The notes: generated by a model not told the origin, from the letters alone. A stretch of DNA of 64,000 nt from Hydractinia symbiolongicarpus (GCF_029227915.1 NC_079883.1:9176001-9240000), one strand, 5' to 3'. Positions 48,874-63,709 are shown, counted from the stretch's first letter. Numbers and translations: made by a program.

Positions 48874-49351
48874 TTAAGAAGTCGATGTAGTACGGATACA
48901 CAAGACGGTCTAAAATGCACTATCGCGCCAAAGTTTTATTTCTCATATTGATTGACAGCTAAGGTTCAAAACAAACCATTTGATTGGTGCTAAGAAAGTA
49001 ATTTCTGATTGGCTGCATAATGACATTACGCTCATTACTTTAACATTTTTATAAAATCTGTGTTTTTTGGCTACGGGAAAACGGCTGTATCTTCTGATAC
49101 ACAAAAGCTTTTGACTTTTTTTTTTTTTAGTAAGTAGCAGAAGGTTTGGCGAATTCCAACGATGCCAAATTTATTGCCTTACTGAAACATTAAGACCACG
49201 AATTTTTAAAAAAACTACAGTTTTACTTAAAAAAATGTACAAAATGTTCGGAACATTTTGTAATGACGCAACTCTATTGGTTAATTAGGGTGTTTCCACG
49301 AGCAGTAGGTAATTTTATGGCCTCTTTTTAAAGCTGTCTGAATTCTGTTAA

Positions 49352-49708
<357 letters not shown>

Positions 49709-49732
49709 GCGTTGTCATTGCTCAACAAAAAC

Positions 49733-49748
49733 GGCTATTTTTATAGCC
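49733..49748 (+). promoter_or_regulatory. H4 3' stem-loop (copy 9)
   Basis: Same 16 nt as 2416..2431. Confidence 0.92.
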
Positions 49749-50129
49749 ACAAATCTTTTAAAACATTACTTTGTGCACGCTTCCAAATTACACAATGTGT
49801 AAAGTCTTGTCACAGTTACATTTATTGCTATACGATACTATGTCATATATGACACAAAAAAAATTTAGAAATACTTTGTAGGGTTAATTTGCCTGGGAGT
49901 GTTTCCGTGAAAAGCTGGGTTAAGTTAAATGTAAGCAATAACATGGATCAATGTACTTGTCTTTTCTGCAAGTACAGCTAATAATACGTATGAAAAGTGA
50001 AGCTAATCCACACACACATGGGGAAGTATTTTAAATGTAGGCTAGTGTTCTTAAGCACATTATTTAGAAGTTTTATTAACTTCGGTTAACTTGTAGTGAC
50101 GCCAAGTAAATGTTTTTTTAAAGATGTGT

Positions 50130-50145
50130 GGTCTTAAAAAAGACC
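50130..50145 (-). promoter_or_regulatory. H2B 3' stem-loop (copy 9)
   Basis: Same variant stem as 2813..2828. Confidence 0.92.
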
Positions 50146-50168
50146 GTTTGTGTTTGGTAGACGTTGGT

Positions 50169-50573
50169 TTACTTGCTGCTTGTGTATTTTGTGACGGCTT
50201 TTGTTCCTTCACTGACTGCGTGTTTTGCAAGTTCTCCAGGCAAGAGAAGACGTACTGCGGTTTGAATTTCACGAGAAGAGATGGTCGACTTTTTGTTTTG
50301 AAGAGCCAAACGCGAAGCTTCGGAAGCAATGCGCTCAAAGATGTCGTTGACAAATGAGTTCATGATGCTCATAGCTTTGCTTGAAACTCCGACATCTGGG
50401 TGAACTTGTTTCAAAACATTGTAGATGTAAATAGCATAACTTTCCTTTCTCTTTCTCTTGCGTTTCTTTTCACCAGTTCCACCAATCTTTCCTCCTTTTT
50501 TGCCGGCTCTTTTTTCACCTTTCTTGGCTACTTTAGGTGCCTGTTTTCCTCCTTTAGCTGCTGCGTCAGACAT
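50169..50573 (-). CDS. H2B: Core histone H2B (copy 9)
   Basis: Translation identical to copy 1. Confidence 0.98.
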   Translation of the reverse strand: MSDAAAKGGKQAPKVAKKGEKRAGKKGGKIGGTGEKKRKRKRKESYAIYIYNVLKQVHPDVGVSSKAMSIMNSFVNDIFERIASEASRLALQNKKSTISSREIQTAVRLLLPGELAKHAVSEGTKAVTKYTSSK

Positions 50574-50857
50574 GGTTAAAAATTTTTGCTACTTAACTTG
50601 TAAATAAGCATTAAACTGCAAGTCAAAACTTTTTGTTTATAAGTAAAAAAATCGGATCGAATTCGATCCGAAAACGCCGATACGCAATTTAATTGGTTAA
50701 AAAAAAAATCTTTTGTTTAATACTTAATTATGATTGGTTAAAAAAACATGATTTCGATCCTATTTTTATGATGAAAAAACGAGTAAAGTTTATTTCGTTA
50801 ACACTTACGTTAAATATTCGTACGTTTTTGTATTAACTTACAAATCAAATCGCAGTT

Positions 50858-51238
50858 ATGTCTGGACGTGGAAAAGGTGGAAAAGCTAAGGCTAAAGCCA
50901 AGACAAGATCCTCAAGAGCTGGACTTCAATTTCCAGTCGGTAGAGTGCATAGATTCCTTCGTAGAGGGCACTATGCTAACCGAATTGGATCTGGAGCACC
51001 AGTTTACTTAGCAGCCGTCTTGGAATATTTATCTGCTGAGATATTGGAGTTGGCTGGTAACGCAGCAAGAGACAACAAAAAAGCTAGGATTATTCCAAGA
51101 CATTTACAATTGGCTGTTCGTAATGATGAAGAATTAAACAAACTTTTGAGCGGTGTAACCATTGCAGCTGGTGGTGTTTTGCCAAACATTCAAGCTGTCT
51201 TACTCCCAAAGAAGAACGACAAAGGACAGAAGAAGTAA
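50858..51238 (+). CDS. H2A: Core histone H2A (copy 9)
   Basis: Translation identical to copy 1. Confidence 0.98.
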   Translation: MSGRGKGGKAKAKAKTRSSRAGLQFPVGRVHRFLRRGHYANRIGSGAPVYLAAVLEYLSAEILELAGNAARDNKKARIIPRHLQLAVRNDEELNKLLSGVTIAAGGVLPNIQAVLLPKKNDKGQKK

Positions 51239-51260
51239 ACCGCTACACTCAGAAAACAAC

Positions 51261-51276
51261 GGCTATTTTTATAGCC
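51261..51276 (+). promoter_or_regulatory. H2A 3' stem-loop (copy 9)
   Basis: Same 16 nt as 3944..3959. Confidence 0.92.
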
Positions 51277-51435
51277 ACACATCTTTAAAAAAACATTGTT
51301 TTTTTCACAAAACTATAACCTTAAAGTCTAATAGATAATCCATGCATACGCCTTGTCCTAAGTAACTCAAAGAAATTAAATAAAAAAATTTGATCACAAC
51401 GTCAAAATAAATTGCACGTATTTGCACCTACTAAT

Positions 51436-51555
51436 GTCTACGGCCATACCACGATGAACACACCCGTTCTCGTCTGATCACGGAAGTTAAGCATCGTCGG
51501 GCCGGGATAGTACTTGGATGGGGGACCGCCTGGGAACTCCCGGTGTCGTAGGCTT
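51436..51555 (+). rRNA. 5S ribosomal RNA (copy 9)
   Basis: Matches copy 1. Confidence 0.97.
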
Positions 51556-51882
51556 TTCATTTTCATTTGCTGTGATATATTTCTTGTTATAACAATTAAG
51601 GAACGTGGCGGTTGTTGAAAGTGTTTCCTATGACATTTTCCTACGACATTTTCAGGTGATAGTACGAGAAAAAAGAGCTTTCAAATGCATACAAACTCGA
51701 TCTATTGCCGATCATCCAATAACCCTGACGGAATGGCAAATAAAATAAAATTCCGCCGCCTTCCGAGGACTTATATCGCAATCACGTTTCGTAACAGCCA
51801 AGCGAGGTTTTACCTTAGCGTTTAAGTCACCACCGACATTTGGCCGCGCAACTTTTCTAAGCTCATTCATTTTGACTTAAGG

Positions 51883-52047
51883 AGGGGGCGAGCGCGGACG
51901 CAGGCCCCCACTACCAGAAATTGTACGGTCGAGTTACTGACGTTTGCAGTAATCGCAGAGGTCAGCCCAAGCGTAGTGCAATGCAAGAGCCTCACTCTGG
52001 AAGAAAACCCTCATTGATCAGTCTTTACTTCCCCGTCAGGTAAGTAT
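51883..52047 (-). ncRNA. U1 snRNA (copy 9)
   Basis: Matches copy 1. Confidence 0.95.
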
Positions 52048-52236
52048 GAGTTGGAACTGCACCGTAGCATGAGGGTACCCTTCAAAGTTTGTTAATGCTT
52101 GTGGCTTGAGTGTGTTATAAACTGCCGTGTCGCGGGGCATAGGCTGTATTCTCCCCCAGTGTACGCGTTTTGTTCCCGCCGTAGACTATGCAGAGTGCCG
52201 TCGGAAAGAGGACTGCTATTATTCTTTTATTGCTTA

Positions 52237-52424
52237 TGTGGGCCGCCATCGGTAATAGTGCAACACCAAGGCAACCCGTGGTCACGGCGTGAATGAATCC
52301 ACCTCCATGACCCAAGGCCAAAAATCAGATTAATATACTGACCATTCAGAGAATGGCCTACCAGATATTAAACTGATAAGAACAGATACTACACTTGATC
52401 TTAGCCATTAGGCCGAGAAGCGAT
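52237..52424 (-). ncRNA. U2 snRNA (copy 9)
   Basis: Matches copy 1. Confidence 0.95.
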
Positions 52425-52746
52425 AAAGAACAAGCGTTGCCATGATAGGCATCGTCCACACACCGTAACTGCTTGTGGAGCATGTCACGTTACTGTAAAG
52501 CTTACAACTGTCACCGCGTACGGATGGACGGCGACATAGTAAAAATCACGGCTGTTGATTTAGCCGTAGGATGGAGAGCGACTGTAGCGAGTGGATGGTA
52601 ACTTACATGAATGCTAACAAAGGCGACGATACTAAGTGCGTGATATTACTTTCCAATATGTCTGCGTACATTCCGTTTATCAACGCATTACGCCAGAACG
52701 TGCGCGCGCGTTACACAGTAGACCATGCAGCCGAAATGCGACAGTG

Positions 52747-52819
52747 CGACCCTGCCAGGAGTCGAACCTGGAATCCCCTGATTCGTAGTCAGATGCCTTA
52801 TCCATTGGGCCACAGGGCC
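52747..52819 (-). tRNA. tRNA-Arg(ACG) (copy 9)
   Basis: Matches copy 1. Confidence 0.96.
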
Positions 52820-53398
52820 ATGCTTATGACTTCGCCCCATCGTCATTTTGGCTTGCGCATTCGTTTTACTTACGACAGAATTCTTCGTGTTTGTAGCCAT
52901 GAAAGAAAGGGACTTCTGTGAGTGAATTTTTTTACTGTGGTCTAATAAAAAAGTCGAAACGCAGTGCCCAATATATGAATTGCTCCTAATAGCCGGAAAC
53001 AGGCCGTGTCGATGATGTAGGCCGACATACGCAACGCAAACCAAAGAACGCTTTATGAAAATCCTAACACGAGCGCGGAAGAAGCCCAAATTAACAGACT
53101 AGATGTAATGCTGAAGACCTCAAACTCCAGCAGCTTCTCTTGCAGACTATTGCGTCGTACTACAAATAAAAATTAACATGCTTTCGCATAGTCGCGGCAC
53201 CCAAAACGGACATTATACGATGTACAGAAACACACATTTCTGTTTTCGCGCCAAATCAATTCCCGGGAGTGGTACTTTTACGTCCGCATACTTCGCACCG
53301 TCTTAAATTATATCTCATTTACACGGTAATGTTTAGTATACTTCTACTGTGATAACAAGCATCGTTTATCGTTGGATTGTTGTAAGAAAACATTAAAA

Positions 53399-53950
53399 AT
53401 GAGTGAAGCAGCTTCTCCAAAGAAAATCGCACCCAAGAAGAAACCTGCTGCAAAGAAGACAGCTGATCACCCTAAATATGTGGACATGATCAAGGCTGCT
53501 ATCGCTACCCTAAAGGAACGCGGTGGTTCATCTCGCCAAGCTATTACAAAATATATTCATGCAAATTACAAAGTTGCTGAAAACTCAGATCATCATCTGA
53601 AAATGGCTCTTAAACGAGGAGTAACATCAGGCGATTTGATTCAAACTAAAGGCACTGGTGCTTCTGGATCATTCAAGCTAGGTCAGGTAAAAAAAGAAAA
53701 ACCTAAGAAAAAGGCCGCAGCAAAAAAGCCAACGGCAAAGAAGCCTACTGCAAAGAAAAGTACACCAAAAAAGAAGCCAGCAAAGAAGAGCACGCCAAAG
53801 AAAGCAGCAAAGAAGCCTGCCACAAAGAAAGCCTCGGCTAAGAAACCAGCAGCTAAGAAACCCACAAAGAAGCCTGTTGCTAAAAAACCTGCAGCAAAGA
53901 AGGTCAAAAAGACTCCCAAAAAGGCAGCAAAGAAGACCGCAAAAAAATAA
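53399..53950 (+). CDS. H1: Linker histone H1 (copy 10)
   Basis: Translation identical to copy 1. Confidence 0.97.
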   Translation: MSEAASPKKIAPKKKPAAKKTADHPKYVDMIKAAIATLKERGGSSRQAITKYIHANYKVAENSDHHLKMALKRGVTSGDLIQTKGTGASGSFKLGQVKKEKPKKKAAAKKPTAKKPTAKKSTPKKKPAKKSTPKKAAKKPATKKASAKKPAAKKPTKKPVAKKPAAKKVKKTPKKAAKKTAKK

Positions 53951-53982
53951 TTTGTGTGTATCTGGCTATTACATTAACAAAC

Positions 53983-53998
53983 GGCTATTTTTATAGCC
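53983..53998 (+). promoter_or_regulatory. H1 3' stem-loop (copy 10)
   Basis: Same 16 nt as 814..829. Confidence 0.92.
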
Positions 53999-54274
53999 AC
54001 ACATTTACAAAAAAACATTATCTTGGTACAAAGTTAAACTTGTTTAAGTCACTTAAACAGTTAAAAAAGAGTAAATTTAAGATTAGATTCCCTAAGTTTA
54101 AGTATTTTCGTTTTTAAATTTCTTATTTTCTTGCTTTTACTTTTCTTGCCCTTCATATTTTTAACATTGTCAAACTTTATGTAGCATAAAATTTTTATGT
54201 AGCATAAAATTTAAACAGAAAGCAGGACAAAGTTTGATATAAAAAGCTAGCCGTAATATTTTTTATGGATGTGT

Positions 54275-54290
54275 GGCTATAAAAATAGCC
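54275..54290 (-). promoter_or_regulatory. H3 3' stem-loop (copy 10)
   Basis: Same 16 nt as 1106..1121. Confidence 0.92.
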
Positions 54291-54311
54291 GTTTTTTGTT
54301 TGGTAAGATGC

Positions 54312-54725
<414 letters not shown>

Positions 54726-55203
54726 TTAAGAAGTCGATGTAGTACGGATACACAAGACGGTCTAAAATGCACTATCGCGCCAAAGTTTTATTTCTCATAT
54801 TGATTGACAGCTAAGGTTCAAAACAAACCATTTGATTGGTGCTAAGAAAGTAATTTCTGATTGGCTGCATAATGACATTACGCTCATTACTTTAACATTT
54901 TTATAAAATCTGTGTTTTTTGGCTACGGGAAAACGGCTGTATCTTCTGATACACAAAAGCTTTTGACTTTTTTTTTTTTTAGTAAGTAGCAGAAGGTTTG
55001 GCGAATTCCAACGATGCCAAATTTATTGCCTTACTGAAACATTAAGACCACGAATTTTTAAAAAAACTACAGTTTTACTTAAAAAAATGTACAAAATGTT
55101 CGGAACATTTTGTAATGACGCAACTCTATTGGTTAATTAGGGTGTTTCCACGAGCAGTAGGTAATTTTATGGCCTCTTTTTAAAGCTGTCTGAATTCTGT
55201 TAA

Positions 55204-55560
<357 letters not shown>

Positions 55561-55584
55561 GCGTTGTCATTGCTCAACAAAAAC

Positions 55585-55600
55585 GGCTATTTTTATAGCC
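55585..55600 (+). promoter_or_regulatory. H4 3' stem-loop (copy 10)
   Basis: Same 16 nt as 2416..2431. Confidence 0.92.
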
Positions 55601-55981
55601 ACAAATCTTTTAAAACATTACTTTGTGCACGCTTCCAAATTACACAATGTGTAAAGTCTTGTCACAGTTACATTTATTGCTATACGATACTATGTCATAT
55701 ATGACACAAAAAAAATTTAGAAATACTTTGTAGGGTTAATTTGCCTGGGAGTGTTTCCGTGAAAAGCTGGGTTAAGTTAAATGTAAGCAATAACATGGAT
55801 CAATGTACTTGTCTTTTCTGCAAGTACAGCTAATAATACGTATGAAAAGTGAAGCTAATCCACACACACATGGGGAAGTATTTTAAATGTAGGCTAGTGT
55901 TCTTAAGCACATTATTTAGAAGTTTTATTAACTTCGGTTAACTTGTAGTGACGCCAAGTAAATGTTTTTTTAAAGATGTGT

Positions 55982-55997
55982 GGTCTTAAAAAAGACC
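55982..55997 (-). promoter_or_regulatory. H2B 3' stem-loop (copy 10)
   Basis: Same variant stem as 2813..2828. Confidence 0.92.
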
Positions 55998-56020
55998 GTT
56001 TGTGTTTGGTAGACGTTGGT

Positions 56021-56425
56021 TTACTTGCTGCTTGTGTATTTTGTGACGGCTTTTGTTCCTTCACTGACTGCGTGTTTTGCAAGTTCTCCAGGCAAGAGAA
56101 GACGTACTGCGGTTTGAATTTCACGAGAAGAGATGGTCGACTTTTTGTTTTGAAGAGCCAAACGCGAAGCTTCGGAAGCAATGCGCTCAAAGATGTCGTT
56201 GACAAATGAGTTCATGATGCTCATAGCTTTGCTTGAAACTCCGACATCTGGGTGAACTTGTTTCAAAACATTGTAGATGTAAATAGCATAACTTTCCTTT
56301 CTCTTTCTCTTGCGTTTCTTTTCACCAGTTCCACCAATCTTTCCTCCTTTTTTGCCGGCTCTTTTTTCACCTTTCTTGGCTACTTTAGGTGCCTGTTTTC
56401 CTCCTTTAGCTGCTGCGTCAGACAT
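56021..56425 (-). CDS. H2B: Core histone H2B (copy 10)
   Basis: Translation identical to copy 1. Confidence 0.98.
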   Translation of the reverse strand: MSDAAAKGGKQAPKVAKKGEKRAGKKGGKIGGTGEKKRKRKRKESYAIYIYNVLKQVHPDVGVSSKAMSIMNSFVNDIFERIASEASRLALQNKKSTISSREIQTAVRLLLPGELAKHAVSEGTKAVTKYTSSK

Positions 56426-56709
56426 GGTTAAAAATTTTTGCTACTTAACTTGTAAATAAGCATTAAACTGCAAGTCAAAACTTTTTGTTTATAAGTAAAA
56501 AAATCGGATCGAATTCGATCCGAAAACGCCGATACGCAATTTAATTGGTTAAAAAAAAAATCTTTTGTTTAATACTTAATTATGATTGGTTAAAAAAACA
56601 TGATTTCGATCCTATTTTTATGATGAAAAAACGAGTAAAGTTTATTTCGTTAACACTTACGTTAAATATTCGTACGTTTTTGTATTAACTTACAAATCAA
56701 ATCGCAGTT

Positions 56710-57090
56710 ATGTCTGGACGTGGAAAAGGTGGAAAAGCTAAGGCTAAAGCCAAGACAAGATCCTCAAGAGCTGGACTTCAATTTCCAGTCGGTAGAGTGC
56801 ATAGATTCCTTCGTAGAGGGCACTATGCTAACCGAATTGGATCTGGAGCACCAGTTTACTTAGCAGCCGTCTTGGAATATTTATCTGCTGAGATATTGGA
56901 GTTGGCTGGTAACGCAGCAAGAGACAACAAAAAAGCTAGGATTATTCCAAGACATTTACAATTGGCTGTTCGTAATGATGAAGAATTAAACAAACTTTTG
57001 AGCGGTGTAACCATTGCAGCTGGTGGTGTTTTGCCAAACATTCAAGCTGTCTTACTCCCAAAGAAGAACGACAAAGGACAGAAGAAGTAA
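56710..57090 (+). CDS. H2A: Core histone H2A (copy 10)
   Basis: Translation identical to copy 1. Confidence 0.98.
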   Translation: MSGRGKGGKAKAKAKTRSSRAGLQFPVGRVHRFLRRGHYANRIGSGAPVYLAAVLEYLSAEILELAGNAARDNKKARIIPRHLQLAVRNDEELNKLLSGVTIAAGGVLPNIQAVLLPKKNDKGQKK

Positions 57091-57112
57091 ACCGCTACAC
57101 TCAGAAAACAAC

Positions 57113-57128
57113 GGCTATTTTTATAGCC
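57113..57128 (+). promoter_or_regulatory. H2A 3' stem-loop (copy 10)
   Basis: Same 16 nt as 3944..3959. Confidence 0.92.
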
Positions 57129-57287
57129 ACACATCTTTAAAAAAACATTGTTTTTTTCACAAAACTATAACCTTAAAGTCTAATAGATAATCCATGCATA
57201 CGCCTTGTCCTAAGTAACTCAAAGAAATTAAATAAAAAAATTTGATCACAACGTCAAAATAAATTGCACGTATTTGCACCTACTAAT

Positions 57288-57407
57288 GTCTACGGCCATA
57301 CCACGATGAACACACCCGTTCTCGTCTGATCACGGAAGTTAAGCATCGTCGGGCCGGGATAGTACTTGGATGGGGGACCGCCTGGGAACTCCCGGTGTCG
57401 TAGGCTT
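57288..57407 (+). rRNA. 5S ribosomal RNA (copy 10)
   Basis: Matches copy 1. Confidence 0.97.
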
Positions 57408-57734
57408 TTCATTTTCATTTGCTGTGATATATTTCTTGTTATAACAATTAAGGAACGTGGCGGTTGTTGAAAGTGTTTCCTATGACATTTTCCTACGACA
57501 TTTTCAGGTGATAGTACGAGAAAAAAGAGCTTTCAAATGCATACAAACTCGATCTATTGCCGATCATCCAATAACCCTGACGGAATGGCAAATAAAATAA
57601 AATTCCGCCGCCTTCCGAGGACTTATATCGCAATCACGTTTCGTAACAGCCAAGCGAGGTTTTACCTTAGCGTTTAAGTCACCACCGACATTTGGCCGCG
57701 CAACTTTTCTAAGCTCATTCATTTTGACTTAAGG

Positions 57735-57899
57735 AGGGGGCGAGCGCGGACGCAGGCCCCCACTACCAGAAATTGTACGGTCGAGTTACTGACGTTTGCA
57801 GTAATCGCAGAGGTCAGCCCAAGCGTAGTGCAATGCAAGAGCCTCACTCTGGAAGAAAACCCTCATTGATCAGTCTTTACTTCCCCGTCAGGTAAGTAT
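57735..57899 (-). ncRNA. U1 snRNA (copy 10)
   Basis: Matches copy 1. Confidence 0.95.
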
Positions 57900-58088
57900 G
57901 AGTTGGAACTGCACCGTAGCATGAGGGTACCCTTCAAAGTTTGTTAATGCTTGTGGCTTGAGTGTGTTATAAACTGCCGTGTCGCGGGGCATAGGCTGTA
58001 TTCTCCCCCAGTGTACGCGTTTTGTTCCCGCCGTAGACTATGCAGAGTGCCGTCGGAAAGAGGACTGCTATTATTCTTTTATTGCTTA

Positions 58089-58276
58089 TGTGGGCCGCCA
58101 TCGGTAATAGTGCAACACCAAGGCAACCCGTGGTCACGGCGTGAATGAATCCACCTCCATGACCCAAGGCCAAAAATCAGATTAATATACTGACCATTCA
58201 GAGAATGGCCTACCAGATATTAAACTGATAAGAACAGATACTACACTTGATCTTAGCCATTAGGCCGAGAAGCGAT
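58089..58276 (-). ncRNA. U2 snRNA (copy 10)
   Basis: Matches copy 1; last U2 in the window. Confidence 0.95.
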
Positions 58277-58598
58277 AAAGAACAAGCGTTGCCATGATAG
58301 GCATCGTCCACACACCGTAACTGCTTGTGGAGCATGTCACGTTACTGTAAAGCTTACAACTGTCACCGCGTACGGATGGACGGCGACATAGTAAAAATCA
58401 CGGCTGTTGATTTAGCCGTAGGATGGAGAGCGACTGTAGCGAGTGGATGGTAACTTACATGAATGCTAACAAAGGCGACGATACTAAGTGCGTGATATTA
58501 CTTTCCAATATGTCTGCGTACATTCCGTTTATCAACGCATTACGCCAGAACGTGCGCGCGCGTTACACAGTAGACCATGCAGCCGAAATGCGACAGTG

Positions 58599-58671
58599 CG
58601 ACCCTGCCAGGAGTCGAACCTGGAATCCCCTGATTCGTAGTCAGATGCCTTATCCATTGGGCCACAGGGCC
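58599..58671 (-). tRNA. tRNA-Arg(ACG) (copy 10)
   Basis: Matches copy 1; last tRNA in the window. Confidence 0.96.
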
Positions 58672-59250
58672 ATGCTTATGACTTCGCCCCATCGTCATTT
58701 TGGCTTGCGCATTCGTTTTACTTACGACAGAATTCTTCGTGTTTGTAGCCATGAAAGAAAGGGACTTCTGTGAGTGAATTTTTTTACTGTGGTCTAATAA
58801 AAAAGTCGAAACGCAGTGCCCAATATATGAATTGCTCCTAATAGCCGGAAACAGGCCGTGTCGATGATGTAGGCCGACATACGCAACGCAAACCAAAGAA
58901 CGCTTTATGAAAATCCTAACACGAGCGCGGAAGAAGCCCAAATTAACAGACTAGATGTAATGCTGAAGACCTCAAACTCCAGCAGCTTCTCTTGCAGACT
59001 ATTGCGTCGTACTACAAATAAAAATTAACATGCTTTCGCATAGTCGCGGCACCCAAAACGGACATTATACGATGTACAGAAACACACATTTCTGTTTTCG
59101 CGCCAAATCAATTCCCGGGAGTGGTACTTTTACGTCCGCATACTTCGCACCGTCTTAAATTATATCTCATTTACACGGTAATGTTTAGTATACTTCTACT
59201 GTGATAACAAGCATCGTTTATCGTTGGATTGTTGTAAGAAAACATTAAAA

Positions 59251-59802
59251 ATGAGTGAAGCAGCTTCTCCAAAGAAAATCGCACCCAAGAAGAAACCTGC
59301 TGCAAAGAAGACAGCTGATCACCCTAAATATGTGGACATGATCAAGGCTGCTATCGCTACCCTAAAGGAACGCGGTGGTTCATCTCGCCAAGCTATTACA
59401 AAATATATTCATGCAAATTACAAAGTTGCTGAAAACTCAGATCATCATCTGAAAATGGCTCTTAAACGAGGAGTAACATCAGGCGATTTGATTCAAACTA
59501 AAGGCACTGGTGCTTCTGGATCATTCAAGCTAGGTCAGGTAAAAAAAGAAAAACCTAAGAAAAAGGCCGCAGCAAAAAAGCCAACGGCAAAGAAGCCTAC
59601 TGCAAAGAAAAGTACACCAAAAAAGAAGCCAGCAAAGAAGAGCACGCCAAAGAAAGCAGCAAAGAAGCCTGCCACAAAGAAAGCCTCGGCTAAGAAACCA
59701 GCAGCTAAGAAACCCACAAAGAAGCCTGTTGCTAAAAAACCTGCAGCAAAGAAGGTCAAAAAGACTCCCAAAAAGGCAGCAAAGAAGACCGCAAAAAAAT
59801 AA
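59251..59802 (+). CDS. H1: Linker histone H1 (copy 11)
   Basis: Translation identical to copy 1. Confidence 0.97.
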   Translation: MSEAASPKKIAPKKKPAAKKTADHPKYVDMIKAAIATLKERGGSSRQAITKYIHANYKVAENSDHHLKMALKRGVTSGDLIQTKGTGASGSFKLGQVKKEKPKKKAAAKKPTAKKPTAKKSTPKKKPAKKSTPKKAAKKPATKKASAKKPAAKKPTKKPVAKKPAAKKVKKTPKKAAKKTAKK

Positions 59803-59834
59803 TTTGTGTGTATCTGGCTATTACATTAACAAAC

Positions 59835-59850
59835 GGCTATTTTTATAGCC
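59835..59850 (+). promoter_or_regulatory. H1 3' stem-loop (copy 11)
   Basis: Same 16 nt as 814..829. Confidence 0.92.
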
Positions 59851-60126
59851 ACACATTTACAAAAAAACATTATCTTGGTACAAAGTTAAACTTGTTTAAG
59901 TCACTTAAACAGTTAAAAAAGAGTAAATTTAAGATTAGATTCCCTAAGTTTAAGTATTTTCGTTTTTAAATTTCTTATTTTCTTGCTTTTACTTTTCTTG
60001 CCCTTCATATTTTTAACATTGTCAAACTTTATGTAGCATAAAATTTTTATGTAGCATAAAATTTAAACAGAAAGCAGGACAAAGTTTGATATAAAAAGCT
60101 AGCCGTAATATTTTTTATGGATGTGT

Positions 60127-60142
60127 GGCTATAAAAATAGCC
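60127..60142 (-). promoter_or_regulatory. H3 3' stem-loop (copy 11)
   Basis: Same 16 nt as 1106..1121. Confidence 0.92.
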
Positions 60143-60163
60143 GTTTTTTGTTTGGTAAGATGC

Positions 60164-60577
<414 letters not shown>

Positions 60578-61055
60578 TTAAGAAGTCGATGTAGTACGGA
60601 TACACAAGACGGTCTAAAATGCACTATCGCGCCAAAGTTTTATTTCTCATATTGATTGACAGCTAAGGTTCAAAACAAACCATTTGATTGGTGCTAAGAA
60701 AGTAATTTCTGATTGGCTGCATAATGACATTACGCTCATTACTTTAACATTTTTATAAAATCTGTGTTTTTTGGCTACGGGAAAACGGCTGTATCTTCTG
60801 ATACACAAAAGCTTTTGACTTTTTTTTTTTTTAGTAAGTAGCAGAAGGTTTGGCGAATTCCAACGATGCCAAATTTATTGCCTTACTGAAACATTAAGAC
60901 CACGAATTTTTAAAAAAACTACAGTTTTACTTAAAAAAATGTACAAAATGTTCGGAACATTTTGTAATGACGCAACTCTATTGGTTAATTAGGGTGTTTC
61001 CACGAGCAGTAGGTAATTTTATGGCCTCTTTTTAAAGCTGTCTGAATTCTGTTAA

Positions 61056-61412
<357 letters not shown>

Positions 61413-61436
61413 GCGTTGTCATTGCTCAACAAAAAC

Positions 61437-61452
61437 GGCTATTTTTATAGCC
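61437..61452 (+). promoter_or_regulatory. H4 3' stem-loop (copy 11)
   Basis: Same 16 nt as 2416..2431. Confidence 0.92.
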
Positions 61453-61833
61453 ACAAATCTTTTAAAACATTACTTTGTGCACGCTTCCAAATTACACAAT
61501 GTGTAAAGTCTTGTCACAGTTACATTTATTGCTATACGATACTATGTCATATATGACACAAAAAAAATTTAGAAATACTTTGTAGGGTTAATTTGCCTGG
61601 GAGTGTTTCCGTGAAAAGCTGGGTTAAGTTAAATGTAAGCAATAACATGGATCAATGTACTTGTCTTTTCTGCAAGTACAGCTAATAATACGTATGAAAA
61701 GTGAAGCTAATCCACACACACATGGGGAAGTATTTTAAATGTAGGCTAGTGTTCTTAAGCACATTATTTAGAAGTTTTATTAACTTCGGTTAACTTGTAG
61801 TGACGCCAAGTAAATGTTTTTTTAAAGATGTGT

Positions 61834-61849
61834 GGTCTTAAAAAAGACC
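61834..61849 (-). promoter_or_regulatory. H2B 3' stem-loop (copy 11)
   Basis: Same variant stem as 2813..2828. Confidence 0.92.
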
Positions 61850-61872
61850 GTTTGTGTTTGGTAGACGTTGGT

Positions 61873-62277
61873 TTACTTGCTGCTTGTGTATTTTGTGACG
61901 GCTTTTGTTCCTTCACTGACTGCGTGTTTTGCAAGTTCTCCAGGCAAGAGAAGACGTACTGCGGTTTGAATTTCACGAGAAGAGATGGTCGACTTTTTGT
62001 TTTGAAGAGCCAAACGCGAAGCTTCGGAAGCAATGCGCTCAAAGATGTCGTTGACAAATGAGTTCATGATGCTCATAGCTTTGCTTGAAACTCCGACATC
62101 TGGGTGAACTTGTTTCAAAACATTGTAGATGTAAATAGCATAACTTTCCTTTCTCTTTCTCTTGCGTTTCTTTTCACCAGTTCCACCAATCTTTCCTCCT
62201 TTTTTGCCGGCTCTTTTTTCACCTTTCTTGGCTACTTTAGGTGCCTGTTTTCCTCCTTTAGCTGCTGCGTCAGACAT
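61873..62277 (-). CDS. H2B: Core histone H2B (copy 11)
   Basis: Translation identical to copy 1; 285 bp to the H2A ATG instead of 284 because of one extra A. Confidence 0.98.
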   Translation of the reverse strand: MSDAAAKGGKQAPKVAKKGEKRAGKKGGKIGGTGEKKRKRKRKESYAIYIYNVLKQVHPDVGVSSKAMSIMNSFVNDIFERIASEASRLALQNKKSTISSREIQTAVRLLLPGELAKHAVSEGTKAVTKYTSSK

Positions 62278-62562
62278 GGTTAAAAATTTTTGCTACTTAA
62301 CTTGTAAATAAGCATTAAACTGCAAGTCAAAACTTTTTGTTTATAAGTAAAAAAATCGGATCGAATTCGATCCGAAAACGCCGATACGCAATTTAATTGG
62401 TTAAAAAAAAAAATCTTTTGTTTAATACTTAATTATGATTGGTTAAAAAAACATGATTTCGATCCTATTTTTATGATGAAAAAACGAGTAAAGTTTATTT
62501 CGTTAACACTTACGTTAAATATTCGTACGTTTTTGTATTAACTTACAAATCAAATCGCAGTT

Positions 62563-62943
62563 ATGTCTGGACGTGGAAAAGGTGGAAAAGCTAAGGCTAA
62601 AGCCAAGACAAGATCCTCAAGAGCTGGACTTCAATTTCCAGTCGGTAGAGTGCATAGATTCCTTCGTAGAGGGCACTATGCTAACCGAATTGGATCTGGA
62701 GCACCAGTTTACTTAGCAGCCGTCTTGGAATATTTATCTGCTGAGATATTGGAGTTGGCTGGTAACGCAGCAAGAGACAACAAAAAAGCTAGGATTATTC
62801 CAAGACATTTACAATTGGCTGTTCGTAATGATGAAGAATTAAACAAACTTTTGAGCGGTGTAACCATTGCAGCTGGTGGTGTTTTGCCAAACATTCAAGC
62901 TGTCTTACTCCCAAAGAAGAACGACAAAGGACAGAAGAAGTAA
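62563..62943 (+). CDS. H2A: Core histone H2A (copy 11)
   Basis: Translation identical to copy 1. Confidence 0.98.
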   Translation: MSGRGKGGKAKAKAKTRSSRAGLQFPVGRVHRFLRRGHYANRIGSGAPVYLAAVLEYLSAEILELAGNAARDNKKARIIPRHLQLAVRNDEELNKLLSGVTIAAGGVLPNIQAVLLPKKNDKGQKK

Positions 62944-62965
62944 ACCGCTACACTCAGAAAACAAC

Positions 62966-62981
62966 GGCTATTTTTATAGCC
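62966..62981 (+). promoter_or_regulatory. H2A 3' stem-loop (copy 11)
   Basis: Same 16 nt as 3944..3959; one extra T lies in the T run further downstream. Confidence 0.92.
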
Positions 62982-63141
62982 ACACATCTTTAAAAAAACA
63001 TTGTTTTTTTTCACAAAACTATAACCTTAAAGTCTAATAGATAATCCATGCATACGCCTTGTCCTAAGTAACTCAAAGAAATTAAATAAAAAAATTTGAT
63101 CACAACGTCAAAATAAATTGCACGTATTTGCACCTACTAAT

Positions 63142-63261
63142 GTCTACGGCCATACCACGATGAACACACCCGTTCTCGTCTGATCACGGAAGTTAAGCAT
63201 CGTCGGGCCGGGATAGTACTTGGATGGGGGACCGCCTGGGAACTCCCGGTGTCGTAGGCTT
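63142..63261 (+). rRNA. 5S ribosomal RNA (copy 11)
   Basis: Matches copy 1. Confidence 0.97.
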
Positions 63262-63588
63262 TTCATTTTCATTTGCTGTGATATATTTCTTGTTATAACA
63301 ATTAAGGAACGTGGCGGTTGTTGAAAGTGTTTCCTATGACATTTTCCTACGACATTTTCAGGTGATAGTACGAGAAAAAAGAGCTTTCAAATGCATACAA
63401 ACTCGATCTATTGCCGATCATCCAATAACCCTGACGGAATGGCAAATAAAATAAAATTCCGCCGCCTTCCGAGGACTTATATCGCAATCACGTTTCGTAA
63501 CAGCCAAGCGAGGTTTTACCTTAGCGTTTAAGTCACCACCGACATTTGGCCGCGCAACTTTTCTAAGCTCATTCATTTTGACTTAAGG

Positions 63589-63709
63589 AGGGGGCGAGCG
63601 CGGACGCAGGCCCCCACTACCAGAAATTGTACGGTCGAGTTACTGACGTTTGCAGTAATCGCAGAGGTCAGCCCAAGCGTAGTGCAATGCAAGAGCCTCA
63701 CTCTGGAAG
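63589..63709 (-). ncRNA. U1 snRNA (copy 11), 5' part in gap
   Basis: The 3' 121 nt, including stem-loop II, the Sm site and stem IV, are present. The first 44 nt, with the splice-site-pairing end and stem-loop I, fall in the N run. Truncated by the assembly, not shown to be a pseudogene. Confidence 0.9.
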